A stretch of DNA of 64,000 bases from DVEG01 sp964405435 (GCA_964405435.1 CAYOOD010000024.1:1-64000); one strand, 5' to 3'. Positions 44,282 to 54,015 are shown, counted from the stretch's first letter. Notes: generated from the letters alone by a model not told the origin. Made by a program: numbers and translations.

Positions 44282-45040
44282 TTAGGATTGATGCACGGCA
44301 GTCTGCCTTTTGCGGCGGTAGTGCAGCATCGCCAGAGCCGTGAGAAACAGCGCGCTGGCAGTGCCCGGTTCAGGTATGGCCTTTTTCTCGGAAATCTGCG
44401 GGACGATCGTTTTGCCCGTGCCGTTCAGATCCGAACGACTGTTGCTTTTAATGCCCTGATAGCGTACCCCGAAGTTACTCAGGGCGACCTGATTGACGTA
44501 ACCATTGAAAGCAACCGTTGTTGTAAAAGTACCAGTTTGCGCGAGTTTGCTGCTGGGGTCGTTGTCAACTCCCGTGTTCGGCTGGCCATCACAAATTTGG
44601 TCGTTCGCGAAGCAGACGCCAATGCTGCCGAATTGATTGGGCAGGGAGCCATTCAGCACGGAGCTGGAAAAAAGTCCAGAGCTAGTGGCGGCGATCGGCG
44701 TCTGGTTAATGTCAAAACCCAGAGCAGAGGTTCTAGAGATGACATCCCCACTAGACGTGTTAGCTAGGGAGATCTCAAACTGCGCCTGAGTTGCGGCTCT
44801 AGTCCGAGAGAACCCCAAGAATTTAAAGGTTGCTTCCGACGTCAGTCCTGCAATGGTTTGTCCCTCCACGTTTCCGTCAAAGGAAATCGTGAAAGATTGA
44901 TTGATGTCCTTTTCCTCAAGGACAACGCTACCGCCAGTGAAGGTAAAAGCTGAAGCCGAGGGAGCTACAGCCCCAGACGCCATACCTGCCGAGGCGAGGA
45001 CAGCGAACCCGATGGCGAGTTTTAAAGGTGGCCTAAACAT
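44282..45040 (-). CDS. PEP-CTERM sorted exported protein
   Basis: The 252-residue protein has a signal peptide (LKLAIGFAVLASAGMASGAVAPSASA). The C-terminus shows the PEP-CTERM sorting signal: IPEPGTASALFLTALAML followed by basic HYRRKRQ. Proteins of this class are processed by exosortase and go to the outer surface or matrix (known). The body is beta-rich and resembles the cistern-type PEP-CTERM family (moderate). No exosortase gene is in the window. Transcribed alone. Confidence 0.82.
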   Translation of the reverse strand: MFRPPLKLAIGFAVLASAGMASGAVAPSASAFTFTGGSVVLEEKDINQSFTISFDGNVEGQTIAGLTSEATFKFLGFSRTRAATQAQFEISLANTSSGDVISRTSALGFDINQTPIAATSSGLFSSSVLNGSLPNQFGSIGVCFANDQICDGQPNTGVDNDPSSKLAQTGTFTTTVAFNGYVNQVALSNFGVRYQGIKSNSRSDLNGTGKTIVPQISEKKAIPEPGTASALFLTALAMLHYRRKRQTAVHQS

Positions 45041-45527
45041 CTTTTTTGACGGATTACTACCGGAATATTTTTAGGATGGAACAAAACGTTCTCAAATGCT
45101 TTGTGAGCTGTCACAGTCACATTGTGTTCTCGATCGCACGCAGCCGTGTAAGTAGTAGATTGCACGGGTAAAACTGACACCTAGATTTGAGTATGGCAAC
45201 CAGACAGCAGAACGCCGTCTTGCCACTAATTTAGATGCAGCAGCTATCCCATGTCCATAGGTCAGGGGCATCTTCTTGAAATCTTCATCTAATCCGCCCA
45301 ATTGATGAAGCTTCTGCGTGCCCTGACGGAAAGGCTGCCGCCACAGATGCGGGGAAAAATTTCCCTAATTTATCTATAGCTCAGTAGATGCCGAAGAGTT
45401 CTAGCACCAGTTTAGTCGCTCAGTTCGCCATACACTGATATTCTTAACTATTTTTTGCCAAGTGAGCGCCGATATTGTCTGAGGGCTTCGCTGCGGGAAA
45501 CCGCGCAGCTTTGCTGCGATCGCCGCT
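45041..45527. other. Intergenic region without a recognised gene
   Basis: 487 bases between hflX (minus, ends 45528) and the PEP-CTERM gene start (minus, 45040). Short frames here lack patterns. The promoter of the PEP-CTERM gene is expected near 45060-45120. Confidence 0.45.
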
Positions 45528-47255
45528 TCAATTCGGGGCAACTGCGTAGTGGATCAGTTGGGCGAGTCGGTGGCGCAGGGTTTCCAGCCCGAGGGCACTC
45601 GTTGCGGAAATAAACACCGCCTGGGGAAATTCCTCTCGCGCCAGAGCCAGCGCCTCTCCGTCGGCGCGATCGATTTTATTAAACGCGATCAGAGCCGGCC
45701 CGGGCGTGACCGGCATTTCGGCCAAAATCGCCATCACGGAACGAATCTGACTCTGCCAAGCAGGATGAGACAAATCCACGACGTGCAGCAGGGCATCGGC
45801 TTCGGTGACTTCCTCCAAGGTGGCGCGGAAAGCGTCAATCAGGGCGGGCGGGAGTTCGTGAATGAATCCCACTGTATCGGTCAATACAATCCACTCAGCC
45901 TCGCCGGTCACGGCGTCGGGAATTTGCAAGCGGCGCGTGGTGGGGTCGAGGGTTGCAAATAACTGGTCGGCGGTGTACACCTCGGCATCGGTGAGGGCGT
46001 TGAGCAGGGTGGACTTGCCCGCGTTGGTATAGCCGACGATCGCCACGGAGGGGACTTCCCGGTGCTGCCGAGACAGCCGCAACCGGGCTCGGTGGGCTTG
46101 CAGTTGGTTCACTTCTTGCTGCAGGCGGGCGATGCGGCGCTGAATGGCGCGGCGTTCGGTTTCCAATTTGGTTTCGCCCGGGCCTCTCGTCCCGATGCCG
46201 CCGCCCAAGCGGGACATGGCTTGTCCCCTACCGGTGAGGCGCGGCAGCATGTATTCCAGTTGCGCCAGTTCTACTTGCAACTTGCCCGCACCACTGCCGG
46301 CGCGCTGGGCGAAGATATCTAAAATCACTTCGGTGCGATCGACGACGCGCACGCCGATTTGCGTTTCCAAGTTTCTCACTTGTGCTGGCGACAAGTCGCG
46401 ATCGAACACGATCAGATTTGCCCCGATTGTCTGGACGGCAAGGGCGATCTCCTGCACTTTTCCCGCACCCACCACCGTCTGAGGGTGGGGGCTGGGACGC
46501 CGCTGCTGTAGGGTTTGCAGCACAGTTCCCCCGGCAGTGTCTACTAACCGGGCGACTTCTGCGAGCCCGTCCTGAAACTGCTGGGCAGTCATGTCGTCCG
46601 TCATCAACCCGACTACCAGCACGCGATCGTGGTCGGCGTCAACCTGCTGGGCGACAAATTCCCGCTCGAATTCCGCTTCCAGCCCATTCACTAAGTCCAG
46701 AAAGTCTTGGGAAGTCAGCGCGTCGAGACTTTCTGGCGGCGACACGCTCCAGTAGAGGGGCGAACCCGAGTTTGAGATTTCTTCGCTGACGTGAGGGACT
46801 AAGTGAGCGAGATAAGTTTCTTTCACATAGCCGGTCGCTCCCCCACCTGCGCGGTAAAATCCGCTACCGGTGAGGGTGAGGAATACTAGGGCATCTAACC
46901 GCTGAATGGCCATTGCCGTCAGGGCGGCTTCGTCTGGCCCAGCCGATTTGAGCTGGGTGGCAATGCAGCGAATGCCGCTGAGGCGTCCAGCACCGTACCG
47001 GGGCAGCTCTAAGGGCGGAATTTGGGTTTGGCGGGGCGTGCCGACGCCAACGCGAATGACTTGACCGCGCCGGTTGATGTACGCGCACACGGGTTCGCCA
47101 ATTTCCGTGCTGATGGCGGCGAGTCGCTGGGCAAATTCCGGCGTCGCGACGCGATCGCCCGGTAGCCGCTGGTGGTACAGCCGCTGTAGCTGTTTGAGTT
47201 GGCTGGGCTTTAGACCTTGTAGGTTTCCGTAAATCGTTTCTATAGGCGCGTGCAA
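45528..47255 (-). CDS. hflX: Ribosome-associated GTPase HflX
   Basis: HflX splits stalled 70S ribosomes and belongs to the OBG-HflX GTPases. The 575-residue protein has a large N-terminal domain (cyanobacterial version, starting MHAPIETIYGNLQGLKPSQL), the HflX signature LGGGIGTRGPGETKLE, and G motifs GYTNAGKST (G1), DTVGF (G3) and NKID (G4). The start is a TTG at 47255 with AGGA about 7 bases upstream. An in-frame ATG further in would remove conserved residues, so the TTG is kept. Single gene on the minus strand. Confidence 0.95.
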   Translation of the reverse strand: MHAPIETIYGNLQGLKPSQLKQLQRLYHQRLPGDRVATPEFAQRLAAISTEIGEPVCAYINRRGQVIRVGVGTPRQTQIPPLELPRYGAGRLSGIRCIATQLKSAGPDEAALTAMAIQRLDALVFLTLTGSGFYRAGGGATGYVKETYLAHLVPHVSEEISNSGSPLYWSVSPPESLDALTSQDFLDLVNGLEAEFEREFVAQQVDADHDRVLVVGLMTDDMTAQQFQDGLAEVARLVDTAGGTVLQTLQQRRPSPHPQTVVGAGKVQEIALAVQTIGANLIVFDRDLSPAQVRNLETQIGVRVVDRTEVILDIFAQRAGSGAGKLQVELAQLEYMLPRLTGRGQAMSRLGGGIGTRGPGETKLETERRAIQRRIARLQQEVNQLQAHRARLRLSRQHREVPSVAIVGYTNAGKSTLLNALTDAEVYTADQLFATLDPTTRRLQIPDAVTGEAEWIVLTDTVGFIHELPPALIDAFRATLEEVTEADALLHVVDLSHPAWQSQIRSVMAILAEMPVTPGPALIAFNKIDRADGEALALAREEFPQAVFISATSALGLETLRHRLAQLIHYAVAPN

Positions 47256-47815
47256 CCAGTTTCCTGGCCCTCCAGATCGATTGCATTCACCGCTATCTTA
47301 TCGCGACAGGCGGGGGAATTGACGGGAAAGCGGGCTCTGACTGGCTGGCGCTACCGGCTTAGAATGCCCAGTTTGTTTGGCCCGCTATTTCTATTTTTTT
47401 ATTCAACCGCAGAGTACGCAGAGCGCGCAGGGGAAAGAAGAAAGGGAGGAATGGTAGGCGTTTTAAAGGGGTAGATTGGCAAGTTTACTATCCGTCCGAG
47501 ATTGACTCTCGCTCGTTTTTTTGGGTTGTCGGGAGATTTTTTTATTTTGAGTTATAGCTCGAAATCGGCTTTTTAGGGATTGATATTACTGTTGAGCTTG
47601 AGATACGCTGGCTATTCCGCCGTGGCAAATTTATGTGATGAGTAATTGTCATCTATTTTTTGCTAGACCCCGAATGGAAGCAGCGCTCGATACCAATCCG
47701 TGCAGCGCTCGTTCTATCGCAAGTTGGATAAAACTATCTGCAATAGGAGGGATTTTTAACCGACAAAAAAGTTTTATTTGTAAAGGAGTAGTTGCGCCCA
47801 TTCGAGGAGATTTTC
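47256..47815. other. Intergenic region between hflX and SDR gene
   Basis: 560 bases between divergent genes. A cgcagagtacgcagagcgcg type short repeat lies near 47409. The right end carries GAGGAG for the SDR gene. No other gene was supported. Confidence 0.45.
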
Positions 47816-48679
47816 ATGCCAGAAGAACAACAACAGCTACAGCCTCCGCAGGAGCAAGAACGGCAGCCGGGATTGGAATCTGAAATGACGCCGAAACCGA
47901 AGGCGGAGGATTCGCAATATCGGGGCAGCGGCAAATTAGAGGGCAAAGTGGCGCTGATTACGGGCGGCGATAGCGGGATCGGTCGCGCAGTGGCGATCGC
48001 CTATGCGAAAGAAGGGGCGAAGGTGGCGATCGCCTACCTCGACGAACACGAGGACGCCAAAGAAACGAAACATCTCGTGGAAGAAGAGGACAGTCAGTGC
48101 CTCACGATTGCCGGCGACGTAGGCGACGAACGGTTTTGTCAGCTAGCCGTGCAGCAGACTATTGACACGTTCGGTCGCCTCGACGTTCTCGTCAACAACG
48201 CTGCCGAACAACACCCGCAAAAGAGCATTGAGGATATCAGTGCCGAACAGCTCGAACGCACGTTCCGCACGAATATTTTCTCGATGTTTTACCTGACGAA
48301 AGCAGCCCTGCCCTACTTGAAAGAAGGGAGCGCGATCGTCAATACGGCTTCGGTAACGGCTTATAAAGGCAATCCGCAACTGCTAGATTATTCTTCTACG
48401 AAAGGGGCGATCGTTGCTTTTACGCGATCGCTCTCGCAATCCCTGGTCGAAAAAGGCATTCGCGTCAACGGCGTGGCTCCTGGCCCCATTTGGACGCCGC
48501 TAATCCCCTCTACTTTCCCTGGAGAAAAAGTGGCGACGTTTGGCAAGCAGGTGCCGATGCAGCGTGCCGGTCAGCCGGAAGAAGTTGCCCCCTGTTATGT
48601 ATTTTTGGCGTCTGATGACTCGTCTTACATGTCCGGTCAGGTTTTGCATCCCAACGGCGGCGAAGTCGTTAACGGTTGA
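47816..48679 (+). CDS. Short-chain dehydrogenase with Gln-rich N-terminus (YghA-like)
   Basis: The 287-residue protein starts at ATG 47816, preceded by GAGGAG, with a 25-residue Gln/Glu-rich N-terminus. The NAD(P) motif TGGDSGIG and the catalytic YSSTKG (Tyr-x-x-x-Lys) are intact, as are NNAAEQ and PGPIWTPLIP. The family (YghA-like, often called general stress protein 39) acts on unknown aldehydes or alcohols. It lies alone upstream of a nested repeat and the hemerythrin genes. Confidence 0.92.
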   Translation: MPEEQQQLQPPQEQERQPGLESEMTPKPKAEDSQYRGSGKLEGKVALITGGDSGIGRAVAIAYAKEGAKVAIAYLDEHEDAKETKHLVEEEDSQCLTIAGDVGDERFCQLAVQQTIDTFGRLDVLVNNAAEQHPQKSIEDISAEQLERTFRTNIFSMFYLTKAALPYLKEGSAIVNTASVTAYKGNPQLLDYSSTKGAIVAFTRSLSQSLVEKGIRVNGVAPGPIWTPLIPSTFPGEKVATFGKQVPMQRAGQPEEVAPCYVFLASDDSSYMSGQVLHPNGGEVVNG

Positions 48680-48730
48680 GGCGATCGCAATTGTCTAGGG
48701 ACAGTCGGGAAAAAGCCGCCGGCAACGCAG

Positions 48731-48829
48731 ATATAGCGGTTTAATGGTGGATGAAGTACAGCTTAGAAACCCGGCTTCGTCGAAGTTGCCGGGTTTCTCA
48801 GTCCCTCACGAGGATGAAAACCGCTATAT
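48731..48829. mobile_element. 99-bp nested repeat element containing an agaaacccgg hairpin
   Basis: Perfect 12-base inverted repeats atatagcggttt (48731-48742) and aaaccgctatat (48818-48829) enclose a hairpin of the agaaacccgg family (48765-48798, 11-bp stem). Ends of this type recall IS630/Tc1-like MITEs with TA targets (inference); no clear longer target duplication is visible. Confidence 0.6.
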
Positions 48830-49092
48830 ATTCCGATAAAAGTATCGTCTCTATACTGCAATCCGCTCAGACTGAAAAAAAGGGAGGCTATCTTCACCTC
48901 CCTTTAACACGCTGGTCAACCTTTTATCTTTTTTGCGGCTATCTGCCCCTGTGCGCTGCGAATAGGTTATCGCTAATAGCTCGTGGGTAATGGGATTCTC
49001 AAGGGGATAAACTACCGGATGGTTTCTGCCAGGAAGAGACGCTCGCTTCCCCCTTTCCTATTACCCATTCCTCCGTACCAGTTTGTTTGCGT
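48830..49092. other. Intergenic region without a recognised gene
   Basis: 263 bases between the nested element and the first hemerythrin gene. Two short stretches of purine-rich sequence and an agggaggct near 48880 were seen but no gene. Confidence 0.4.
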
Positions 49093-49545
49093 TTATCGAG
49101 CCGCTAGCATTTCTTCTTGCAGTTGAGTTTTCGTCTGTTTGAAATCATCAGCTAGCTGTTCGAGTTCTTCCTCGTCCATGCAATCTTCGACTGTAGGGAA
49201 TACCTCGCTTTCTTCTTCTTCAACGTGATGCTGAACCGCGTTTTTGAGATCGAGGAGTTTTTTGGCAAAGTCAGGTGAAGTCGCATCCAGAGACTTCATT
49301 TCTTCTAACATGACCTTCATCTCGACATGCTCCTCTTCGGCTTCGTCGAGTAGCGCCTCAGTTTCTTCGTATTCGCGCATCGCTGCGTAGAAGGTTAATT
49401 CTTCAGCTTCTGCGTGCATACTTAATTCTTTGTAAATTTGCTCGAACAATTTTTCACGCTTTTTCGGCTCGGCAGTTCCCTCGATTTCAGAGAATAATTT
49501 TTCGACCTTCCGGTGGTCTTTTTTGAGCAATTCAAAAATCTGCAT
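49093..49545 (-). CDS. Hemerythrin-domain (HHE) protein
   Basis: This 150-residue protein is a four-helix bundle with the HHE iron-binding histidines: DHRKVEKLF, MHAEAEELTFY, EEHVEMKVML and QHHVEEEESEVFP. Hemerythrin-like domains bind di-iron and oxygen or nitric oxide; the role in cyanobacteria is unsettled. AAGGAG precedes the ATG. It is followed upstream (minus strand) by a longer relative, with a perfect hairpin between them. Confidence 0.9.
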   Translation of the reverse strand: MQIFELLKKDHRKVEKLFSEIEGTAEPKKREKLFEQIYKELSMHAEAEELTFYAAMREYEETEALLDEAEEEHVEMKVMLEEMKSLDATSPDFAKKLLDLKNAVQHHVEEEESEVFPTVEDCMDEEELEQLADDFKQTKTQLQEEMLAAR

Positions 49546-49871
49546 GACATTTGACTCCTTGTAGAGAGTAGATGAAATTCAAGAACAAACTTTGGCGAAC
49601 TCTCCTCAAATTTTGCTTGTAATGCCGAAGGGTGGCTTGACACTTATCTCTTCTTCCAATCGCCACTTGCTAACTCAGTTTGCTATAGCGTTTCTATTTG
49701 ATTGGTGAAAAACCTTTGTCTGGAGTCAGCCCCTCCTGCCCTGGCATTGCCAGGTCGAGGCTGGTAATGTGTTGAGGAGTAATTTTTCACATCAATTAGC
49801 AAGGCTATATTTATATGGCAACCGCAGAGATTGCGGAAAGTTAAGTTGTTCGATGAAAGTAGTAGAGCCAA

Positions 49872-49897
49872 TAATCCCACCAGCTAACTGGTGGGAT
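49872..49897. terminator. Perfect 11-bp hairpin between the hemerythrin genes
   Basis: aatcccaccag and ctggtgggatt pair around ctaa; the + strand continues ttttc. It lies 74 bases beyond the stop of the larger hemerythrin gene. Orientation of the T run suits + strand, but the stem is symmetrical. Confidence 0.5.
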
Positions 49898-49970
49898 TTT
49901 CACCTCTCTAATGTTTGGTTATCTAGGCGGTTACTCGTTCGGAGAGAAGCCTTTTTGTCGATGTTATCGA

Positions 49971-51002
49971 TTAACGAATAGAAGCTGCCATTCGTTCTTG
50001 CAACTGAGCTTTAATGCGCTTGAACTCGGTAGCCATTTGCTTTTGTTGCTCGTCGCTGAAGTTGTCGCGGATGATGGGGAACACGTCATTTTCTTCTTGA
50101 TTCTTGTGATGGTGTACCGCATTCCGCAGGCGGCGAATATTTTCTTTGAAGTCGGGTGTTCCCGGATTCAAAGACCGGAGTTGATCTAGCATGTGCTTCA
50201 TTTCCGCTTGCTCGGAATAGAGGTCGTTAGTCTTTCCGTAATAATTGCGGATTGCCGGATAGACGAGTTGCTCTTCAGCTTCGGCATGAACGCTCAAATC
50301 TTTGTAGAGTTGGCCGAAATATTCTTGGATTTTGTTGGGATCGTTGCTGCGATCGATTTCCATGAATAGAGTATCGGCTTTGGTATGATCCATGCGGATG
50401 ATATCGCGGATGCTCATCTCGCTGTCGCTGCGCGTGACGACACTGCCGGCAACGCCCGTGATTGCCATAATCGCATCTTGTACCCGCGCCCAAATGCTTT
50501 GATCGGGATCTTGCCCGGTGAGTTCGCGAGTGCCCAGAATTTCTAGAATCCCTTTCAGTTGCTCTTGGTGAGCCCGGTTGTCGAAGTTCACGGCATTCAA
50601 GGGACCGATCGCGGCTTCGATATCAGCGCCAACAACCTGAGCGGCTTTGTGGATCAGACTTCCCGCCATCGTTTGTTTGTGCTTGAGCAGCTCGTGTTCG
50701 GCGACCTTTTCATGCAGAGTATAGTCGGAACTGTTCATCATATTCCGAGCTTTGTCAATCACCTGCTCAGTGGTGTTTCTGGGATCGCTCTGGATGCCAT
50801 ACTGAACAATCACGGTTTCTAAGACGCCGAGGTTTTTCCGATCGTCTTCCAGCATGTCTCGCAGGCGATTGGCAATTTCCTGGTCGCTACAAGCGTTTAT
50901 TAATTTCTCGTCGTTGGAAATTAGGAAATTTTGCAGGGCTCTCATATCTGCCAATTTCATGCCGATCGCCAAGCGCTTACTATCTTCAAGCGTCACTACC
51001 AT
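49971..51002 (-). CDS. Large hemerythrin-domain protein with N-terminal helical domain
   Basis: The 343-residue protein has a 190-residue N-terminal helical region resembling a ferritin-like bundle (KLADMRALQNFLISNDEKL, DDRKNLGVLETVIVQYG) and a C-terminal hemerythrin domain like that of the smaller neighbour (MDHTKADTLFMEID, VHAEAEEQLVYPAI, HHHKNQEENDVFPIIRD, shown in parts). The last 140 residues are clearly paralogous to the 150-residue protein at 49093, suggesting tandem duplication with loss or gain of the N-terminal domain. AGGAG precedes the ATG. Function unknown; a role in oxygen, NO or iron handling is inference. Confidence 0.87.
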   Translation of the reverse strand: MVVTLEDSKRLAIGMKLADMRALQNFLISNDEKLINACSDQEIANRLRDMLEDDRKNLGVLETVIVQYGIQSDPRNTTEQVIDKARNMMNSSDYTLHEKVAEHELLKHKQTMAGSLIHKAAQVVGADIEAAIGPLNAVNFDNRAHQEQLKGILEILGTRELTGQDPDQSIWARVQDAIMAITGVAGSVVTRSDSEMSIRDIIRMDHTKADTLFMEIDRSNDPNKIQEYFGQLYKDLSVHAEAEEQLVYPAIRNYYGKTNDLYSEQAEMKHMLDQLRSLNPGTPDFKENIRRLRNAVHHHKNQEENDVFPIIRDNFSDEQQKQMATEFKRIKAQLQERMAASIR

Positions 51003-51397
51003 GTTTGTTCTCCTAAATGAAAATTTCTTTGCAGGATCGAATTACTTTTAGCCTCTCACACCCATCCCTTCATCTCATCCACCTTGCGACAGATTTGATA
51101 TTAACTGAAGAGGTAAAGTCGGTTCAATCCAGACGGTTTGGCTTGACGTCCAGCACGATTCAGCCCGTGCAGGCGATCGCGCTGAAAAAAGGGCACCCAT
51201 GAGCGACAGTCTTGTTTTGGGCGGTTTACAAAAGTTTATATAAAATTCAAGCCAGTCATTGACGGACAGCTCTTGAAAATGCAATGGCGATCGCCTCACA
51301 AGAAGTGGCGATCGCCAAAATAATTATCCTCCGGCTTAATTTTTTTTCAATCTATCCCCAGAAAGAACTCCCTCTCCCTCTGGAGAAAGAGAAACCC
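51003..51397. other. Intergenic region without a recognised gene
   Basis: 395 bases with two HIP1 palindromes ggcgatcgcc at 51286-51295 and 51307-51316 (11 bases apart). No open frame is convincing. Confidence 0.45.
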
Positions 51398-52597
51398 TCA
51401 GCATCGCTGATAGCGCATCCCCGGCAGTTGGGATACCAGCCCCAACAATTCCAACTGCAAAAGGGCACTGGAAACCTCTGCCGCTGACAATCCAGACTCG
51501 AGAGCGATCGCGTCGAGGGAAACCGCCTCAACTGTTACCGCTTGCAAGACTTTGGCGAGTTCTGGAGCCAGTTCTGGAACCAGTTCTGGTTTCAGCGGCG
51601 GCACTGGGGCACTGCCCCGATCCCCCCCTTTTTTTCGAGAAGAGAGGCGGGGCTCGGCAGCGGGGGGCGCAGTATCGAACAGAGACAACTGCTGGGGTGT
51701 GTCGATCGGTGGGATGGCACCGAGCATTTCCAACAGGTGTTCCTCGCTGACAATCACCTCAGCGCCATTTTTCAGGAGCCGCAGACAGCCCTGAGAGTTG
51801 TAATCGTCCACTCGCCCGGGCAAAGCGTACACATCCCGACAAAACTCGTTGGCCAGGTGTGCGGTAATCAGAGCACCCGATCGCGCCGGGGCTTCTATCA
51901 CCAACAGCGCGCGGCTCAACCCGGCAATAATGCGATTGCGCTGGGGAAAGTGTTCGGGTTTGGTGCTCGTACCGGATGGGTACTCGCTGAACGCCGCCCC
52001 CTGCTGCAGGAGGCGCTGGTAGAGCGCTCGATTGCTATCGGGATACACCTTATCTAAATGGGTGCCCAAAATGGCCAGCGTGCGGCCACCGACATCGAGA
52101 CAGGCGCGGTGGGCTTCGGTGTCGATTCCCGCCGCCATGCCGGAAACAATGGTAAAACCGCTCTTCGCTAGAAGCCCGCTGAGCCGGCGAGTCCAGCGGA
52201 TGCCGTATTCGGAGGGCTTGCGGGTGCCGACGATCCCCACTACTGGAGTGATGCCTTGATTTTCTAAGGGGTTGATTTGCCCCCGGTAGTACAGCACTGG
52301 CGGCGGGTTGGGAATTTCCAGCAGCAGGCGGGGATAGTCGGGATCGGCGGGGGAAAAGAAATGAGGGTTTTTTTGCAGGTGTTCTTGGAGGAAGCGCTGG
52401 GGATCGAGTTGCGATCGCCCGCGAACTGCCTTTTCCACCATCTGCCGCCCGAAGCCTTCTACTTGCCCCAAGGCTGCCGGTGCCGCATCCCAAGCTGCTG
52501 CTAAGCTGCCAAAGTGCAACTGCAACCGGCGGATTAAAATCGGCCCTACACCGGGAATTTGCGACCAAGCCAGCCAATATGCCCTTTCTTCCGTCAA
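51398..52597 (-). CDS. dprA: DNA-processing protein DprA
   Basis: DprA loads RecA on incoming single-stranded DNA during natural transformation. The 399-residue protein has the SAM-like N-terminus, the Rossmann-like DprA core (YPRLLLEIPNPPPVLYYRG, VGIVGTRKPSEYG, VVSGMAAGIDTEAHR, FPQRNRIIAGLSRALLVIEA) and a C-terminal winged helix (LQAVTVEAVSLDAIALESGLS, shown in part). A linker near residues 305-345 is Pro/Glu-rich and encoded by ccagttctggaa-type repeats. The start is TTG with GAGAGG upstream. Single gene on the minus strand. Confidence 0.93.
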   Translation of the reverse strand: MTEERAYWLAWSQIPGVGPILIRRLQLHFGSLAAAWDAAPAALGQVEGFGRQMVEKAVRGRSQLDPQRFLQEHLQKNPHFFSPADPDYPRLLLEIPNPPPVLYYRGQINPLENQGITPVVGIVGTRKPSEYGIRWTRRLSGLLAKSGFTIVSGMAAGIDTEAHRACLDVGGRTLAILGTHLDKVYPDSNRALYQRLLQQGAAFSEYPSGTSTKPEHFPQRNRIIAGLSRALLVIEAPARSGALITAHLANEFCRDVYALPGRVDDYNSQGCLRLLKNGAEVIVSEEHLLEMLGAIPPIDTPQQLSLFDTAPPAAEPRLSSRKKGGDRGSAPVPPLKPELVPELAPELAKVLQAVTVEAVSLDAIALESGLSAAEVSSALLQLELLGLVSQLPGMRYQRC

Positions 52598-52678
52598 TGC
52601 TTTTTCCTCTCACTATTTCAGGCTTGTTGCGATCGCGCGCAACCGCAGCGATAAATTAGCCGTGCTGGAAAGATTGCG

Positions 52679-53356
52679 TCAATTTTTCCAATTGACAAAC
52701 CGCGCGTAAATGTAAGCAATGGTTTCAAAAATAACCGTCCTCACTCCTTCGCTGGATTTCCACCACGTTTGGGAATTGTAATCGAGTGGTTCTGCCGCGA
52801 TTGCCCCGACGCTGATGTCAGGAGCCAATACCTTTTTAAAGATAAACTGGCTGCGGCGAGCGTGAGGGCCGAGGGTGTAAAGATTGATGGCGCTGACTTT
52901 TAAATCGGAAGTCAAAAGCCATTGCTTCAGGGCGACGGCAGCGGTATAGGTACGGTTTTGGAGGGAATTGGGCGCGGGAACGGCGACAACGTGCTCTTTC
53001 TCCAAACCGAGCGCCATCAAAGTTGCTGCCGCGAGTTCGGCAAAACTTTTGTACTCCGAGAGATGGTAGCCGAGGCTCAGAGGAAGGCCGGTGGCAATCA
53101 ATTTTTGATAAGAACCGCGCCTGAATTCGGCGAGGGCTGCTTCGAGAACGCGGTCTGGCACCCAGCCTTCCACGACCAACACGTCAGCCGCGATCGGGGA
53201 ATTGACGGCGAGAAACGGATAGATATTGCTAAAGGCAAATACAGCGAGAGAACTCAGGCAAAACAGAGCCATTCCCCATCCCCAGGCGGTCAGCGCCCGC
53301 ACTTCTTTGCGGCGGATGAGGCGGATTTGGAATTTCTTAAGATTTCCGCGCGCCAT
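52679..53356 (-). CDS. YdcF-like membrane-anchored protein (DUF218)
   Basis: The 225-residue protein has a basic N-terminus, a membrane span (WGWGMALFCLSSLAVFAFSN) and a DUF218/YdcF-type domain (ADVLVVEGWVPDRVLEAAL, LIATGLPLSLGYH, VAVPAPNSLQNRTYTAAVAL). Relatives act near cell-wall or surface-polymer genes in other bacteria; role here unknown. The ATG at 53356 overlaps the upstream DUF2301 stop in TGATG, so translational coupling is likely. A GTG three bases earlier is an alternative start. Confidence 0.85.
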   Translation of the reverse strand: MARGNLKKFQIRLIRRKEVRALTAWGWGMALFCLSSLAVFAFSNIYPFLAVNSPIAADVLVVEGWVPDRVLEAALAEFRRGSYQKLIATGLPLSLGYHLSEYKSFAELAAATLMALGLEKEHVVAVPAPNSLQNRTYTAAVALKQWLLTSDLKVSAINLYTLGPHARRSQFIFKKVLAPDISVGAIAAEPLDYNSQTWWKSSEGVRTVIFETIAYIYARFVNWKN

Positions 53357-54015
53357 CACGCCCCCGCAGATTGCCGCTCTTTCAGATAAGCAAAAACACT
53401 TTTATCTCCGATATCGGGAGGAATGGCTTGAGTAACTTTGCGCAGTGCAAACACCGCGAACAGTACGGCCCAGATCGCCAGCAATACCTGCTCCGCTGCT
53501 AGCGGCAGCAATCCAGTCAGGTGACCGAGCAGCAGGAAGGGTACGAGGGGAGTCAGCAATTTCGTTTCCAGTCGGTTGAAGCAAAAAGCTTCTTTAAAAT
53601 AAATCCCTGTCAGCGCCGCAAAGGTAAAACCGATACCAAATAGAGTGGCTGGGTGGTTGTAAACTGTTAAGGCTAGGGGTTCGCTGCTTTGCAGCGCTAA
53701 GACGCCGGCAGCTACGCTGCCAATGAGCCAAAATAGCTGGAGGAGTCGGTGCAGTGCGGCCATGTAAATGTGGATCGCCGCCAAGCTAACGCCCAGTGCC
53801 AGACAGAAACAGGCATACAGGGGAGTGAGCGCCTGCACGACTGTTGGGTTATTGACCGCAAGCAAGACGAGACTGGTGCCGGTGGCAAAACACAGGCAAG
53901 CCACGAGCAATCCGCTGCGGTAGATGATGACGCCTGCGCGATCGCTCTGAGTAATGGTAAACTCGCCAAATTGGCCTTGGTATACCTCTGGTTGTAACTG
54001 CGTGATTGGTGTCAT
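53356..54015 (-). CDS. DUF2301 membrane protein
   Basis: The 219-residue protein starts at ATG 54015, preceded by GGAGG with 4-base spacing. Six or so membrane spans are visible (VIIYRSGLLVACLCFATGTS, VVQALTPLYACFCLALGVSL and others), with the family pattern QGQFGEFTITQSDRAG. DUF2301 is a cyanobacterial and plastid-lineage family of unknown function. It is coupled to the YdcF-like gene downstream. Confidence 0.88.
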   Translation of the reverse strand: MTPITQLQPEVYQGQFGEFTITQSDRAGVIIYRSGLLVACLCFATGTSLVLLAVNNPTVVQALTPLYACFCLALGVSLAAIHIYMAALHRLLQLFWLIGSVAAGVLALQSSEPLALTVYNHPATLFGIGFTFAALTGIYFKEAFCFNRLETKLLTPLVPFLLLGHLTGLLPLAAEQVLLAIWAVLFAVFALRKVTQAIPPDIGDKSVFAYLKERQSAGA

